Part shown: piece after piece, positions 1 to 8,493 of the stretch
Position numbering within the stretch: the stretch's first letter is position 1
Layout: the number at the start of each line of letters is the position of its first letter
Source: Siminovitchia sediminis
Lineage (GTDB): Bacteria > Bacillota > Bacilli > Bacillales > Bacillaceae_C
NCBI RefSeq assembly: GCF_042680885.1
Contig: NZ_JBHUEO010000012.1
Coordinates: 1 to 64,000, forward strand
Direction of reading: 5' to 3'
DNA length: 64,000 nucleotides
The notes under the pieces: generated by a model
What the model was told of the DNA's origin: nothing
The model's input: only the letters and a program-made list of their open reading frames with translations
Database searches by the model: none
Program-made: the position numbers and the translations under genes

Positions 1-100
1 ACAATAGGGTGATAATGTAAAGTAAAACAATAATAATTTGCTGAAAGGTAATAGATTTACTTCCTTACTTTACATAATCATTAACTATACATAACCTTTT

Positions 101-120
101 TTATGCGAAGCTTCGCATAA
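101..120. repeat. Perfect 20-bp palindrome
   Basis: The ten bases ttatgcgaag are followed at once by their exact reverse complement, so the full 20 bp is self-complementary with no spacer. No gene start or terminator U-tract is next to it. It could be an operator, an insertion target or an element end; the sequence does not decide. Confidence 0.6.
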
Positions 121-489
121 CAAGGGAAAGATTGAGAATGTGGTGAAATTCATCAAAGGGAACTTTGCGAGGAATCGGGTATTTTATCAGATAGATACCT
201 GGAACGAGCAGTGACTCGCCTGGCTTGAAAGAAAAGGAAACTATCAGGTGCACCATACAATAAAAAAGAGACCTGTCGAAGTGTTCGCCCTGGAAAAGCC
301 ACACTTGCGAAAAGTCTCCTCCCCTGCTTTCTTTCGAAAGCAGCCATAGATCTAGTATAACAAGGACAGTGCATAAGGACAACATCATTAAATATCAATC
401 GTACCGTTATTCTGTTCCGTTGGAAACGTATAAGCCACACGGAGATAACATCGTTCATGTCCGGATTCTTCAAATTTCAGCGGTCTTTG

Positions 490-542
490 GTAAGCGTCAA
501 ATAATCCCCATCTGAAACAGGTGGGGAACATTTAACGCTTAC
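490..542. repeat. Imperfect hairpin with matching 8-bp ends
   Basis: The outer ends gtaagcgt and acgcttac are exact reverse complements. A second inner stem (ccccatctg against caggtgggg, one G:T pair) closes on a three-base loop. It lies about 85 bp past the stop of the minus-strand permease, so it may end that transcript, but there is no clear run of T. The arrangement also fits the folded end of an insertion element. Confidence 0.5.
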
Positions 543-627
543 GAGATAACCCTCCAGATTTCCCTATATCTTATTTGTTATTCTTTTGTATTTGGACCTT
601 TATAATTCAACATGTGGTGATGCTTTA

Positions 628-1986
628 TTAAGACGTGCGTTCTTCAATCTCTTTTTCGTCAAATGTTAATTCAGGAGGACGCTTTCTAAACATGTTCGTT
701 ATGAATGCTAAATATATGAACCCAATAACAAACCAACTAATTCCTAGCATAAAAGCAATTTTACTTAAACTAGTCCATAGCCAAATACATAAGGTAACTC
801 CTATTAATGGAAGTACTAAATAAAGAAACGTCTCTTTTGGTGAACGTTTTTGGTTTCTAATGTAGTAATGAGCAAAAACGGAAACATGGACTATCGTAAA
901 AGCCGCAAGAGCTCCGAAACTAATAAACGAAGATACCGTTTCTAAACTGACAATTAAAGCTGATAAACCTACAAAACTTACAATGATTATACTATACACA
1001 GGTGTACGATATTTCGGATTAATATAACCAAAGATTTTTTTCGGGAGAATCGAGTCACGTCCCATTGCAAAGAGCAACCTAGAAACACTTGCATGTGAAC
1101 TTGTAGCAGAAGCAAAGCAACCTAAAATATAAGCTGTTAAGAAAAATGATTTAAATAAGTTTCCGCCTAAAAATGCCGCAATTTCTAAACCGGCTGAATC
1201 TACATCTTTAAATGACATATAATCTGGAAAAACAAGTTGGCCTAAATAAGAAATAAGAACGAATAAAACACCGCCAATTATTGTCACAAGAAATATTGCT
1301 TTTGGAATAACTTTCTTAGCATCAATCGTTTCTTCTGCCAATGTCGTAACAGCATCAAACCCTAAAAAGGAGAGAGCCAAAATCGCTGCTCCGGCAAAAA
1401 CGAGCGAAGCTGATCCATCTAGATTAAAAAATGGCAATGTGGAAAAGAGGGTACCAGCTCCTTCTCCACTTACTAGTCCTTTAATGGAAAAGAAGGTAAA
1501 CGCAGCAACAAATATTAGTTGGAACGAAATTAATGTAAGATTTACTCCTGCCACCACTTTAATCCCTCGAATATTGAAAAACGTTACAATTAAGATTGCA
1601 ATGATAACCCACATCCATATTGGAATAGACGGGATTTCAGCGTTTAAATAAATTCCAATAGCTAAATAGTTAATCATTGGAAGAAACAAATAATCTAATA
1701 ACAAAACCCATCCTGCAAAAAAGCCTACGTGAGAGTTTATCGATTTTTGTGCATATGTGTAAGCAGATCCAGCATACGGATACGCTTTTACCATCCGTCC
1801 ATAACTATAAGCAGTAAATAACATGGTTATTAATGTAACGATGTAAGCCATCGGAAGCAAACCTTTTGTCAACTGCGAAACAATTCCATACGTTGTAAAT
1901 ATAGTTAAAGGAACCATATAGGCTAAACCAAATAAAACAACAGGCATTAACGTTAGTACTCTCTTAAATTCTCCATTCGAATTCAT
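628..1986 (-). CDS. APC-family amino acid/amine permease
   Basis: A 452-residue polytopic membrane protein with about 12 hydrophobic segments, the usual size for the amino acid-polyamine-organocation superfamily. The first segment (residues about 10-32) contains GLAYMVPLTIF, like the broken first helix of these carriers. The middle has the typical ALSFLGFDAVTTLAEET stretch near residue 200. It should import an amino acid or amine by proton or sodium coupling; the substrate cannot be read. The start is preceded by aaggaagggtaagtgag. It sits downstream of a nitrilase remnant in an island for nitrogen compounds, so an amine or amide substrate is plausible. Confidence 0.9.
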   Translation of the reverse strand: MNSNGEFKRVLTLMPVVLFGLAYMVPLTIFTTYGIVSQLTKGLLPMAYIVTLITMLFTAYSYGRMVKAYPYAGSAYTYAQKSINSHVGFFAGWVLLLDYLFLPMINYLAIGIYLNAEIPSIPIWMWVIIAILIVTFFNIRGIKVVAGVNLTLISFQLIFVAAFTFFSIKGLVSGEGAGTLFSTLPFFNLDGSASLVFAGAAILALSFLGFDAVTTLAEETIDAKKVIPKAIFLVTIIGGVLFVLISYLGQLVFPDYMSFKDVDSAGLEIAAFLGGNLFKSFFLTAYILGCFASATSSHASVSRLLFAMGRDSILPKKIFGYINPKYRTPVYSIIIVSFVGLSALIVSLETVSSFISFGALAAFTIVHVSVFAHYYIRNQKRSPKETFLYLVLPLIGVTLCIWLWTSLSKIAFMLGISWFVIGFIYLAFITNMFRKRPPELTFDEKEIEERTS

Positions 1987-2003
1987 ATCTCACTTACCCT
2001 TCC

Positions 2004-2294
2004 TTATTCCCTCTTTTTTATATCCCCAATTTTCTCTTTGTTTTTTAATACACCTTGTTTTTTGCTAATAAATATCAACAACCTCCCCCTATCATTGAAG
2101 AGTATAGAAGAAATATAATATATCGCATCACCGCCTTTTTCTGAAAACACAGCAATCCCAGACTCGAATGTAATAGCGCTTTCAATTGATTCCAAAATAA
2201 TTCTAAAGTAATAGTCTTTGTAACTAATTTTCTGCTTTAATTGGCACATCGTTACTAGACTTTCTGTAAGTTCATTAATGGAATTTTGAAACAA
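2004..2294 (-). pseudogene. Unrecognised fragment, possibly a PAS-domain remnant
   Basis: An open stretch of about 96 codons between the permease and the nitrilase remnant. Its only possible start is a TTG with no ribosome site. The middle (ILESIESAITFESGIAVF) recalls the N-terminal part of a PAS domain as found in sigma-54 activators and other sensors, but no output domain follows. That would fit the remains of a regulator for the sigma-54-type promoter near 5.25 kb. It may also be chance reading frame. Confidence 0.25.
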
Positions 2295-2357
2295 CAGTTA
2301 AAACATCAATTGGTACTCTTCATTAAAAGGAGTAAATGTTAATTTTCTTAACCTTCT

Positions 2358-3444
2358 TTAGCTCTCCATAGAAGTAAGTATCTGCGGTGTATCCTCTACT
2401 TTTTTTTCCGTTTCACCAAGTTCCTCATTATTGATTCTACCTCCTGTAAGTGTATATTCCTCTGAAACCGTATATTTCTTTTCTTCTACTTTCTCTACCC
2501 ATGGAGTTTTATTTTCGTTGAAGCGTAATGTAAATATATCTGGCCGAGAATAGTGTCCAACCGGATCAAGGCCCGCTTTTGCTAAATGAATTTCCGATAA
2601 ATCTATATCTGCATAAAGGATGCCTTCTTCCGTATGTTCCAATCGCGACGCCAATTCTCTACCATCGGGTCCAAAAATTCGAGCCCAGCCACCGCCAAGT
2701 GATAGTAATTCTTCTTTCTCTGGTGTATCACAAAACAGCTCATATCCTGATTCCGATATAATGGCTGTAGCACAAAGTACAAATGCTTGACTCTCTAACG
2801 CATATGTACGCGTTGCAGCTTCATTTGCTTCGATACCGAATGTGTAAACACCCTGCTTTTGAAACGTATTACCTAAACTTGGCCAAGAAGCAACATGGAT
2901 TTGTTCATGTTTACTAAACATTGCATACTTCGTTAGGGGTTGATAGTGTTCCCAACAATTTAAAGCTCCTAGTCTCCCGATAGGTAAATCATAAACCTTA
3001 ACATCAGAACCATTACCTTCTCCAAATATAGTCCTTTCTGCATGTGTAGGTTTTAATTTACGTCTACTTCCAATAATTTCTCCTTCACTTCCAATAGTTA
3101 TTTGACTTATATAGAGACTACCACCTGCTCTTTCACTATATCCCATTACGACTGTAATATTATTTGCCTCTGCAGCTTGCTGTAACCGTTTCATCCGGGG
3201 ATCATTCACAGATAATGAGTTTTGATGGTAACGTTTATAGAACTGCATTGCCCAGTATTGGTTTCCAGCCAAGCAAAATATGGATAGCCTGGAATAAATA
3301 ATTCTGGAAAAGCTATTAATTCAGCCCATTTTCTGCAGCTTCTTCGATTAATGAAATTGATTTATCAATTCCTTTATTTGCATTTAACCAGACCGGTTCG
3401 GCTTGTACTGCAGCAGCCTTTATACGAGCTTTGTACTCAATCAT
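2358..3444 (-). pseudogene. Nitrilase, broken by two frameshifts
   Basis: A carbon-nitrogen hydrolase of the nitrilase branch, which turns nitriles into carboxylic acids and ammonia. The gene begins at an ATG at 3444 behind a ggggaggg site and reads MIEYKARIKAAAVQAEPVW. It loses frame after EEAAENG near 3318, continues in a second frame through FPELFIPGYPYFAWL, and loses frame again near 3273. From there it is open to 2358. Each break fits loss of one base. All three catalytic residues are still encoded: Glu in FPEL, Lys in RRKLKPTH and Cys in LNCWEH. The downstream 304 codons alone would lack the Glu. It is either a recent pseudogene or carries two sequencing errors. Confidence 0.85.
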
Positions 3445-3566
3445 TTTTTACCCTCCCCTTTTTAACATAAATGCCTTTACCTTCGATAAAGGTAAGTTTG
3501 GCGACATATAGGCCAATCCTATGGCCACTACGTGCATCAAAGTTATCTTTCTCTCAATCTTGTTGT

Positions 3567-3598
3567 TTTGATCAAATAGTCATCATATGTCATCATAT
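3567..3598. promoter_or_regulatory. Possible operator: palindrome plus tandem decamer
   Basis: A perfect palindrome TTTGATCAAA (3567-3576) is followed by two exact copies of GTCATCATAT (3579-3598). They lie 120-155 bp upstream of the nitrilase remnant, in the gap between it and the aldehyde dehydrogenase. Position and symmetry suggest a regulator site, but no family can be named. Confidence 0.35.
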
Positions 3599-3640
3599 CC
3601 GTTTTCATGTGACGCTTACTTACTGAATTACATGAGGAAC

Positions 3641-3669
3641 CCTGCCCGGCATGTACAAAGCCAGGCAGG
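3641..3669 (-). terminator. Hairpin after the aldehyde dehydrogenase
   Basis: A GC-rich stem (CCTGCCCGGC against GCCaGGCAGG) closes just 7 bp past the dehydrogenase stop. There is no run of U after it, so it is a weak or factor-dependent terminator candidate, or an RNA-stabilising stem. Confidence 0.45.
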
Positions 3670-3675
3670 ACACTA

Positions 3676-5160
3676 TTAATCTAAGTTTACCCAGACACTT
3701 TTTACTTCTGTATAGTTATCTAATGCATAAGAGCCCATTTCGCGACCAATCCCGGATTGCTTATAACCGCCAAACGGCATAGCTGCATTCGAGAGATTAT
3801 AACAGTTGACCCATACAGAACCAGCTTTTAATTTACCGGCAACAATATGGGCGTTCTTTAGATTCTCCGTCCAAAGTCCTGCTCCAAGGCCATAAGGGCT
3901 GTTATTTGCACGCTCAATGGCCTCGTCAATTGTCTTATATGGCATACAGGCCACGACAGGTCCAAAGATTTCCTCTCTTGCAATCGTCATATGGTCTTCT
4001 GCTTCAAAAACAGTCGGCTGCACGAAAAAGCCTTTGTCCAGGCTTTCTCCCCCTGCCCAGAGCTTCGCTCCCTCATCAATTCCTTTTTGGATGTAAGAAG
4101 TAACGATATCATGCTGCCTTTGGGAAACGAGCGGACCCATTTCCGTATCTTCAGAGAGTCCATTACCGAGCTTTACTTTTTTAGCATAATCAGCAAGCCT
4201 CTCCATGACTTCATCATACTTTTGCTCCGGGATAAATGCTCTTGACCCTGCACAGCAAACCTCCCCCTGGTTCGCCATGATTCCGTTGAACACACCAGGA
4301 ATCGCTTTATCCAAATCCGCATCCGGCAAGATGATATTGGGTGATTTCCCTCCAAGCTCCAGTGTCACGCGTTTCATCGTATCCGCAGCTGTTTTCATAA
4401 TGGATTTTCCGACCGCTGTAGAGCCGGTGAACGCAATTTTATTTACTTTTGGATGTTTGACAAGCGCATCCCCTGCTGATTTTCCAAAACCGGGAACAAT
4501 ATTAATAACGCCATTCGGGAAACCTGCTTCCTCAATCAACTTACCTAAATACAGGGCAGAAAGCGGTGTTTGTTCGGCTGGTTTTAAAATAATCGTACAG
4601 CCTGTAGCCAGCGCCGGTGCGATTTTCCACAATGCCATCATGATCGGAAAGTTCCATGGAATAATCTGTCCTACTACCCCGACCGGTTCGTGGCGTGTAT
4701 AGTTAAAGAATGAATGGGATACGGGAACCGTCTGGCCGGTCATTTTGGTCGTCCAACCCGCGAAATACCTTAGCTGATCAATGGCACCAGGCAAATCGGC
4801 GTTTCTCATTTCCTGGATCGGTTTACCGTTGTCCAGTGTATCTAGCTGTGCAATTACTTCAAAATCCCTTTCCATTAAATCCGCCAGCTTATGCATGAGT
4901 TTGGCACGATCTGCTGCGCTGATTCTGGACCAAGGACCTTCTTCAAACGCTTTGACAGCAGCTTCTACCGCTTTGTCAATATCATTTTCACGAGCTTCAT
5001 ATACATGAGCCAATACTTCCCCTGTTGCAGGGTTAATTGTTTCAAACGTTTGGCCTTCCACGGATTCATGCCATCCGCCGTCAATGAAAAGCTTTACAGG
5101 CCCCTTGATAAACTCACTTACTTTTGGGTGAATTGGTAAAGTCTCACTTGTTATCATCAT
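3676..5160 (-). CDS. dhaS: NAD-dependent aldehyde dehydrogenase, DhaS-like
   Basis: A 494-residue soluble enzyme of the aldehyde dehydrogenase superfamily, oxidising an aldehyde to its acid with NAD(P). The nucleotide-binding motif FTGSTAVGK lies near residue 245, the general-base motif ELGGKSPN near 268, and the catalytic cysteine in NQGEVCCAGSR near 302. The C-terminus (GREMGSYALDNYTEVKSVW) is typical of the DhaS type. The ATG at 5160 is chosen because aaaggggataga stands just before it; the longer frame to 5262 has no ribosome site and would cross a likely promoter. That promoter (5245-5263) looks sigma-54 dependent. An aminoaldehyde from amine breakdown is a likely substrate, but this is inference. 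Confidence 0.95.
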   Translation of the reverse strand: MMITSETLPIHPKVSEFIKGPVKLFIDGGWHESVEGQTFETINPATGEVLAHVYEARENDIDKAVEAAVKAFEEGPWSRISAADRAKLMHKLADLMERDFEVIAQLDTLDNGKPIQEMRNADLPGAIDQLRYFAGWTTKMTGQTVPVSHSFFNYTRHEPVGVVGQIIPWNFPIMMALWKIAPALATGCTIILKPAEQTPLSALYLGKLIEEAGFPNGVINIVPGFGKSAGDALVKHPKVNKIAFTGSTAVGKSIMKTAADTMKRVTLELGGKSPNIILPDADLDKAIPGVFNGIMANQGEVCCAGSRAFIPEQKYDEVMERLADYAKKVKLGNGLSEDTEMGPLVSQRQHDIVTSYIQKGIDEGAKLWAGGESLDKGFFVQPTVFEAEDHMTIAREEIFGPVVACMPYKTIDEAIERANNSPYGLGAGLWTENLKNAHIVAGKLKAGSVWVNCYNLSNAAMPFGGYKQSGIGREMGSYALDNYTEVKSVWVNLD

Positions 5161-5244
5161 TCTATCCCCTTTATTGAAAAATGGGTGGCTGAGTTGCCAG
5201 CCTTTTGTATGCCTGTCCACACTTGTCATCGAGTCCGAGACAAT

Positions 5245-5263
5245 ATGCAAACAGGTTACCAAG
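5245..5263 (-). promoter_or_regulatory. Sigma-54 (SigL) type -24/-12 promoter of the dehydrogenase
   Basis: The minus strand reads CTTGGTAACCTGTTTGCAT. GG and GC are separated by exactly ten bases, as in the consensus TTGGCAC-N5-TTGCA. Transcription would start near 5235, giving a leader of about 75 bases before the ATG at 5160. The same element recurs at 11915-11933 in a duplicated segment, with both the GG and the TTTGCAT kept. Confidence 0.65.
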
Positions 5264-5330
5264 CATAAGGTTCAATCACCTGGTTTTGTCATTTAAATGA
5301 ATCTCCAATAGTCCTATAATATAACCCATT

Positions 5331-5344
5331 TGTTAGCGCTAACA
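5331..5344. promoter_or_regulatory. Palindrome TGTTAGCGCTAACA, activator site or cre
   Basis: A perfect 14-bp palindrome about 70-85 bp upstream of the -24 element. That place suits the upstream activating site of a sigma-54 enhancer-binding protein. It also matches the CcpA cre consensus TGWAANCGNTNWCA at all but one position, so carbon catabolite control is the alternative. A copy with one extra base lies at 12002-12016. Confidence 0.5.
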
Positions 5345-5539
5345 CTTTGAGGATACTCTCATTTCGTATAAAAAATCTATTCTCATATTTTATGTTCAAA
5401 ACCAACGATTTTTAGGTTTATTTCAACAACCTTTTAAGAAGTTTCCCCGAGGTTTTTCTAAGGAATTCATTATCAAATTCAACATCTGAGGTTTTCCGTT
5501 AACATTTGTATGAGAGATAACATACCAAAATACTTACAT

Positions 5540-6094
5540 TCATTCTTCAATTACCAAATTAGGTATTACATGGATAGAGTCCGTAATATTGGCACGATTA
5601 GGTGAATAGTTAATCACTTTTTCATGAATTTTTTCAAACTGTTCTTTTGTTCCGTTCCCTTTGACACGTATCGTATAAGTCACACCTTTAAACCCTATTG
5701 GTGCTTCAGGATCGACCTCTAAAAATCCCCTTAGATTTAATCCTGCTTCCATTTCGATTTCCAACTTTTCCAACTCAATACCCATCATCGATGCACCAAC
5801 AGCGTAGCCTACCATCATACATGACCCCATTCCCGCCAATAAATATTCTTGAGGGGTTGGGTGCGTATCCTCGCCTAATAGCTGAGGTGGCTCATCAACT
5901 ACAAATGTAAAATCTCTCTTTATTTGTTGTTCTCCGAAAGTCATACCTTTTGTTGTCACTTTTGACTTTGTACCACCTTGCCATTCTAGTTTAATGTTGT
6001 AATCCACCATTGCTTGATCTGGATTTCCAGTTATTTCTTCAATATAATTATTTAACGCTGGAATATTAATATCATTTAATTGTTTGGTTTTCAT
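5540..6094 (-). CDS. OsmC-family protein
   Basis: A 184-residue soluble protein of the OsmC/Ohr fold, a family that includes thiol-dependent hydroperoxide reductases. The first catalytic cysteine is present (Cys92 in GMGSCMM). The second, usually about 60 residues later, is absent: the equivalent stretch reads INYSPNRANITDSI, and Cys92 is the only cysteine in the protein. Classical two-cysteine peroxidase chemistry is therefore unlikely. A strong gatggaggattaga site precedes the ATG. The gene and its upstream region form one copy of a duplicated segment; the other copy (11889-12456) keeps only a ruined tail of it. Confidence 0.85.
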   Translation of the reverse strand: MKTKQLNDINIPALNNYIEEITGNPDQAMVDYNIKLEWQGGTKSKVTTKGMTFGEQQIKRDFTFVVDEPPQLLGEDTHPTPQEYLLAGMGSCMMVGYAVGASMMGIELEKLEIEMEAGLNLRGFLEVDPEAPIGFKGVTYTIRVKGNGTKEQFEKIHEKVINYSPNRANITDSIHVIPNLVIEE

Positions 6095-6645
6095 TCTAAT
6101 CCTCCATCAAATAAATTTAATAAATAAACGTTGGTTATTTAATGAGTAAATGAATAATATCGTCAAATTATCTGTTATTAATTTCGGTTTACCTCCTTAC
6201 GTTCAATTTATAGTCTTATTGTATTGAACTTTTAAAACATAAGATATATATTAAATTACAATAATATATCGTCAGTTTGTTGAGTTTTACAAAAGCCTTA
6301 TAATTATGTAGGTGCATAGTAAGTTTTTACCATTACAGGAAGCTATTTTATCAGACATATAAGAAATATAAACAAAAAAAAGATCGAACAATTGCTTTTC
6401 GTTTAAACCTTGTATTGCCAGTTGTAACAACTTAACTAAATTGGCTTTTACGGATGATTAACGCTTTAACCCCTGGGCGATCAGCCATGATCACCGAAGT
6501 GATGGGGAAGGGTGCTGGTAGGCCAAAAGGTGTACATTTGCACCTGAAAAGGTTATTCAATGGGGAAAGAATCGCTTTTTAAACATTCTCCAATCCGAAC
6601 TAGAAACTGATCTGGAAAAACATACGCGCCCCCCAGCAGAATCGC

Positions 6646-6801
6646 GGGCTAAAAACCCCGGAAGGCGTACTCATCCATAGTAACCGGGGAAACGTCTATC
6701 ACTCACTTTATTTCCATGAATTGGAGAAAAGAACTGGAATTCACACTGTTCTATCCTGGGGTGACCTGAAGGCCTGTAGGCAGGTTTTGCTGTTTATATA
6801 A
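6646..6801 (+). mobile_element. Probable IS3-type transposase remnant
   Basis: Within the gene-poor stretch 6319-7111, one frame reads TPEGVLIHSNRGNVYHSLYF and then ELEKRTGIHTVLSWGDLKAC before a stop. This resembles the second part of the DDE integrase core of IS3-family OrfB (HSDRGSQYTS and GI-SMSRKGDCWDN), with the catalytic Asp changed to Asn. No complete frame or terminal repeats are seen. The rest of 6319-7111 holds nothing I can name. Confidence 0.4.
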
Positions 6802-7111
6802 TAATGGAAGAAAAATCCAGGAGGAGCTTGGTTAAGGCACTCTGAAGACCTATATAAAGAATTAGAAACGAGGCTTAACAAGGAGCTTAAAGCCAAAGCT
6901 CCAGCTGCTTGCCGTCTGTAGTGCCTGATTCTTGGCAGGCCCCGCCGGCGAATGCCTGGCATTGGTGTCCATGTTACAATTGATTGCAGGAAGGCCTCAA
7001 GTTATCATTTTTTAGCCTTCCTGCATGCATTCATCAACTGGGACAAAACAAGTCAATCAAACTTTTTGCAGTTTTTTTGGCGTCAATTTATTAGGGGCTG
7101 AGCCCACTGCC

Positions 7112-8352
7112 CTAAAATGAACTCTTATTTGCTAGGTTAATAACTGTATTTAATAATACATTTGCTCCCTTTTCAATATCTGTTTCCGAAGCATATTCTT
7201 TAACGCTATGGCTTATACCCTCTTTACACGGTATAAAAATTATGCCTGTTGGCGCAATATTCAGCATATAATTCGCGTCATGACCGCCACCGCTTAATAC
7301 ATTTAAAGTAGAATAACCAAGGTCATGAGCCACTGATTCAATTTCACTTTGTATTTGACTGGTAAAGGAAATTGGTGGAAAATTTAAAATTTTATTAATA
7401 TCAATTTGCATTTTTTCTTCCAAGACGATATTTCTCGATATTTCTTTAATGTTATTAATTAATTCTTCACGTTTAGAGTCATTTTTAAGGGAGACATTTA
7501 CAATAAACGAAACTTCACCAGGAATACAAAGTATCTCTCCGGGATGTATATTTAGTTTTCCAATCGTTATTGTTACCTCATCACCCAGTCCTTGAGCGAG
7601 CTCTTTTATGGCCACAATTACCTCTGCTGCCTAAAAAGAGCATCCTTCCTTCTACTCATCGGTGTAGAGGTGGAATGATTTGTTGCTCCATTGATAGTAA
7701 TTTCTAACCAATCGGTGCCTCTATCTCCAGTAACTATACCAATGGATTTGTTTTGGTCTTCCAATACAGGCGCTTGTTCTATATGCAGTTCTACATAACT
7801 ATGAGCCTTTGTTAAACGATTTTTCTTATCACCAAGATATCCTATTCGTTTTAGTTCATCACCAAAACTATAACCATCTTTATCTTTAATCTGATATGCA
7901 AACTCCTTTGTAAACACATTTGTAATCGAGCCCGACCCTAGTGCTCCTGGGGCAAATCTAACCCCTTCTTCATTTGTGAAATTTACAATTTCAATAGGGC
8001 GTAGTGTTTGAATGTTATTTTCATTTAACACTTTTATCATCTCTAATGCACTTAGGACACCTAGAATTCCATCATACCTACCACCGTACACTTGTGTATC
8101 AAGGTGTGATCCCGTCACTACTGGATCTAAATCATTTCTCATACCTTCCCGACGTCCATAAATATTACCAAAATCATCCACACGAACATCGAGACCCTCT
8201 GCATGTAACCAGCTAGTAAAAATATCCCTCATAATTTTATCTTCATTTGATAATGCTAATCGGCTTATACCCGTATCAGAAACCTTCCCTATCGAATTGC
8301 TAATTTCAAACGTTTTCATGAGACGGTCTAAATTAATGTATTGCTTTTCCAT
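7112..8352 (-). pseudogene. N-carbamoyl-L-amino acid hydrolase / allantoate amidohydrolase (M20), frameshifted
   Basis: A zinc amidohydrolase of the HyuC/AllC group, which removes carbamoyl groups from N-carbamoyl amino acids or allantoate. The first 244 codons (8352 to 7618) hold the metal ligands in GSHLDT, GGRYDG, TNEEGVRF and ELHIEQ, and break off after MSRRKDALF. The reading resumes one base out as AAEVIVAIKELAQGL and runs to 7112 with the C-terminal ligand in KEGISHSVKEY. Adding one base near 7630 restores about 413 residues, the family length. No other lesion is visible, so this may be a recent mutation or a sequencing error. Confidence 0.85.
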
Positions 8353-8493
8353 TTTCTTGTTCCTCCCTCTATAAATTAAAGTTTCTCCCCTAATAAATTA
8401 TGGGTTCTTGAATAAACCCTTTACAAACGAATGTGCAAGTGAGTTATGCAGTAAGTAAACGCTTTTAATAGAACAACTCTGAAGGTATCTATT

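Larger units (their letters stand above)
1..627. other. No intact gene; probably decayed sequence
   Basis: Two overlapping open minus-strand frames (101-388 and 153-473) cross this stretch, but neither gives a protein I recognise and neither has a convincing ribosome site. The stretch carries a perfect 20-bp palindrome at 101-120, a short hairpin at 327-346 and a longer imperfect hairpin at 490-542. Such clustered inverted repeats fit the remains of a mobile element, but no transposase motif can be read. Confidence 0.4.
5221..6318. repeat. Duplicated segment, copy A (promoter region plus osmC)
   Basis: Bases 5221-5604 and about 6140-6318 match 11889-12456 in the same order and orientation, with many point changes. 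Shared landmarks are the -24/-12 promoter, the TGTTAGCGCTAACA palindrome, the osmC 3' end, and the AT-rich block ending in aaaagccttat and ggtgcat. Copy A has about 540 bp (the rest of osmC) that copy B lacks. Confidence 0.8.

Noticed and set aside
101..473. Two overlapping minus-strand frames of 95 and 106 codons
   Set aside because: No ribosome site, no recognisable motif, and they overlap each other in different frames.
3450..3560. Possible riboswitch upstream of the nitrilase (small hairpins TTACCTT/AAGGTAA and GGCC/GGCC)
   Set aside because: The stems do not match any riboswitch class I can name and there is no terminator or sequestered ribosome site.
3906..5139. Several plus-strand frames across the aldehyde dehydrogenase gene
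   Set aside because: They are antisense shadows of a strongly conserved enzyme.
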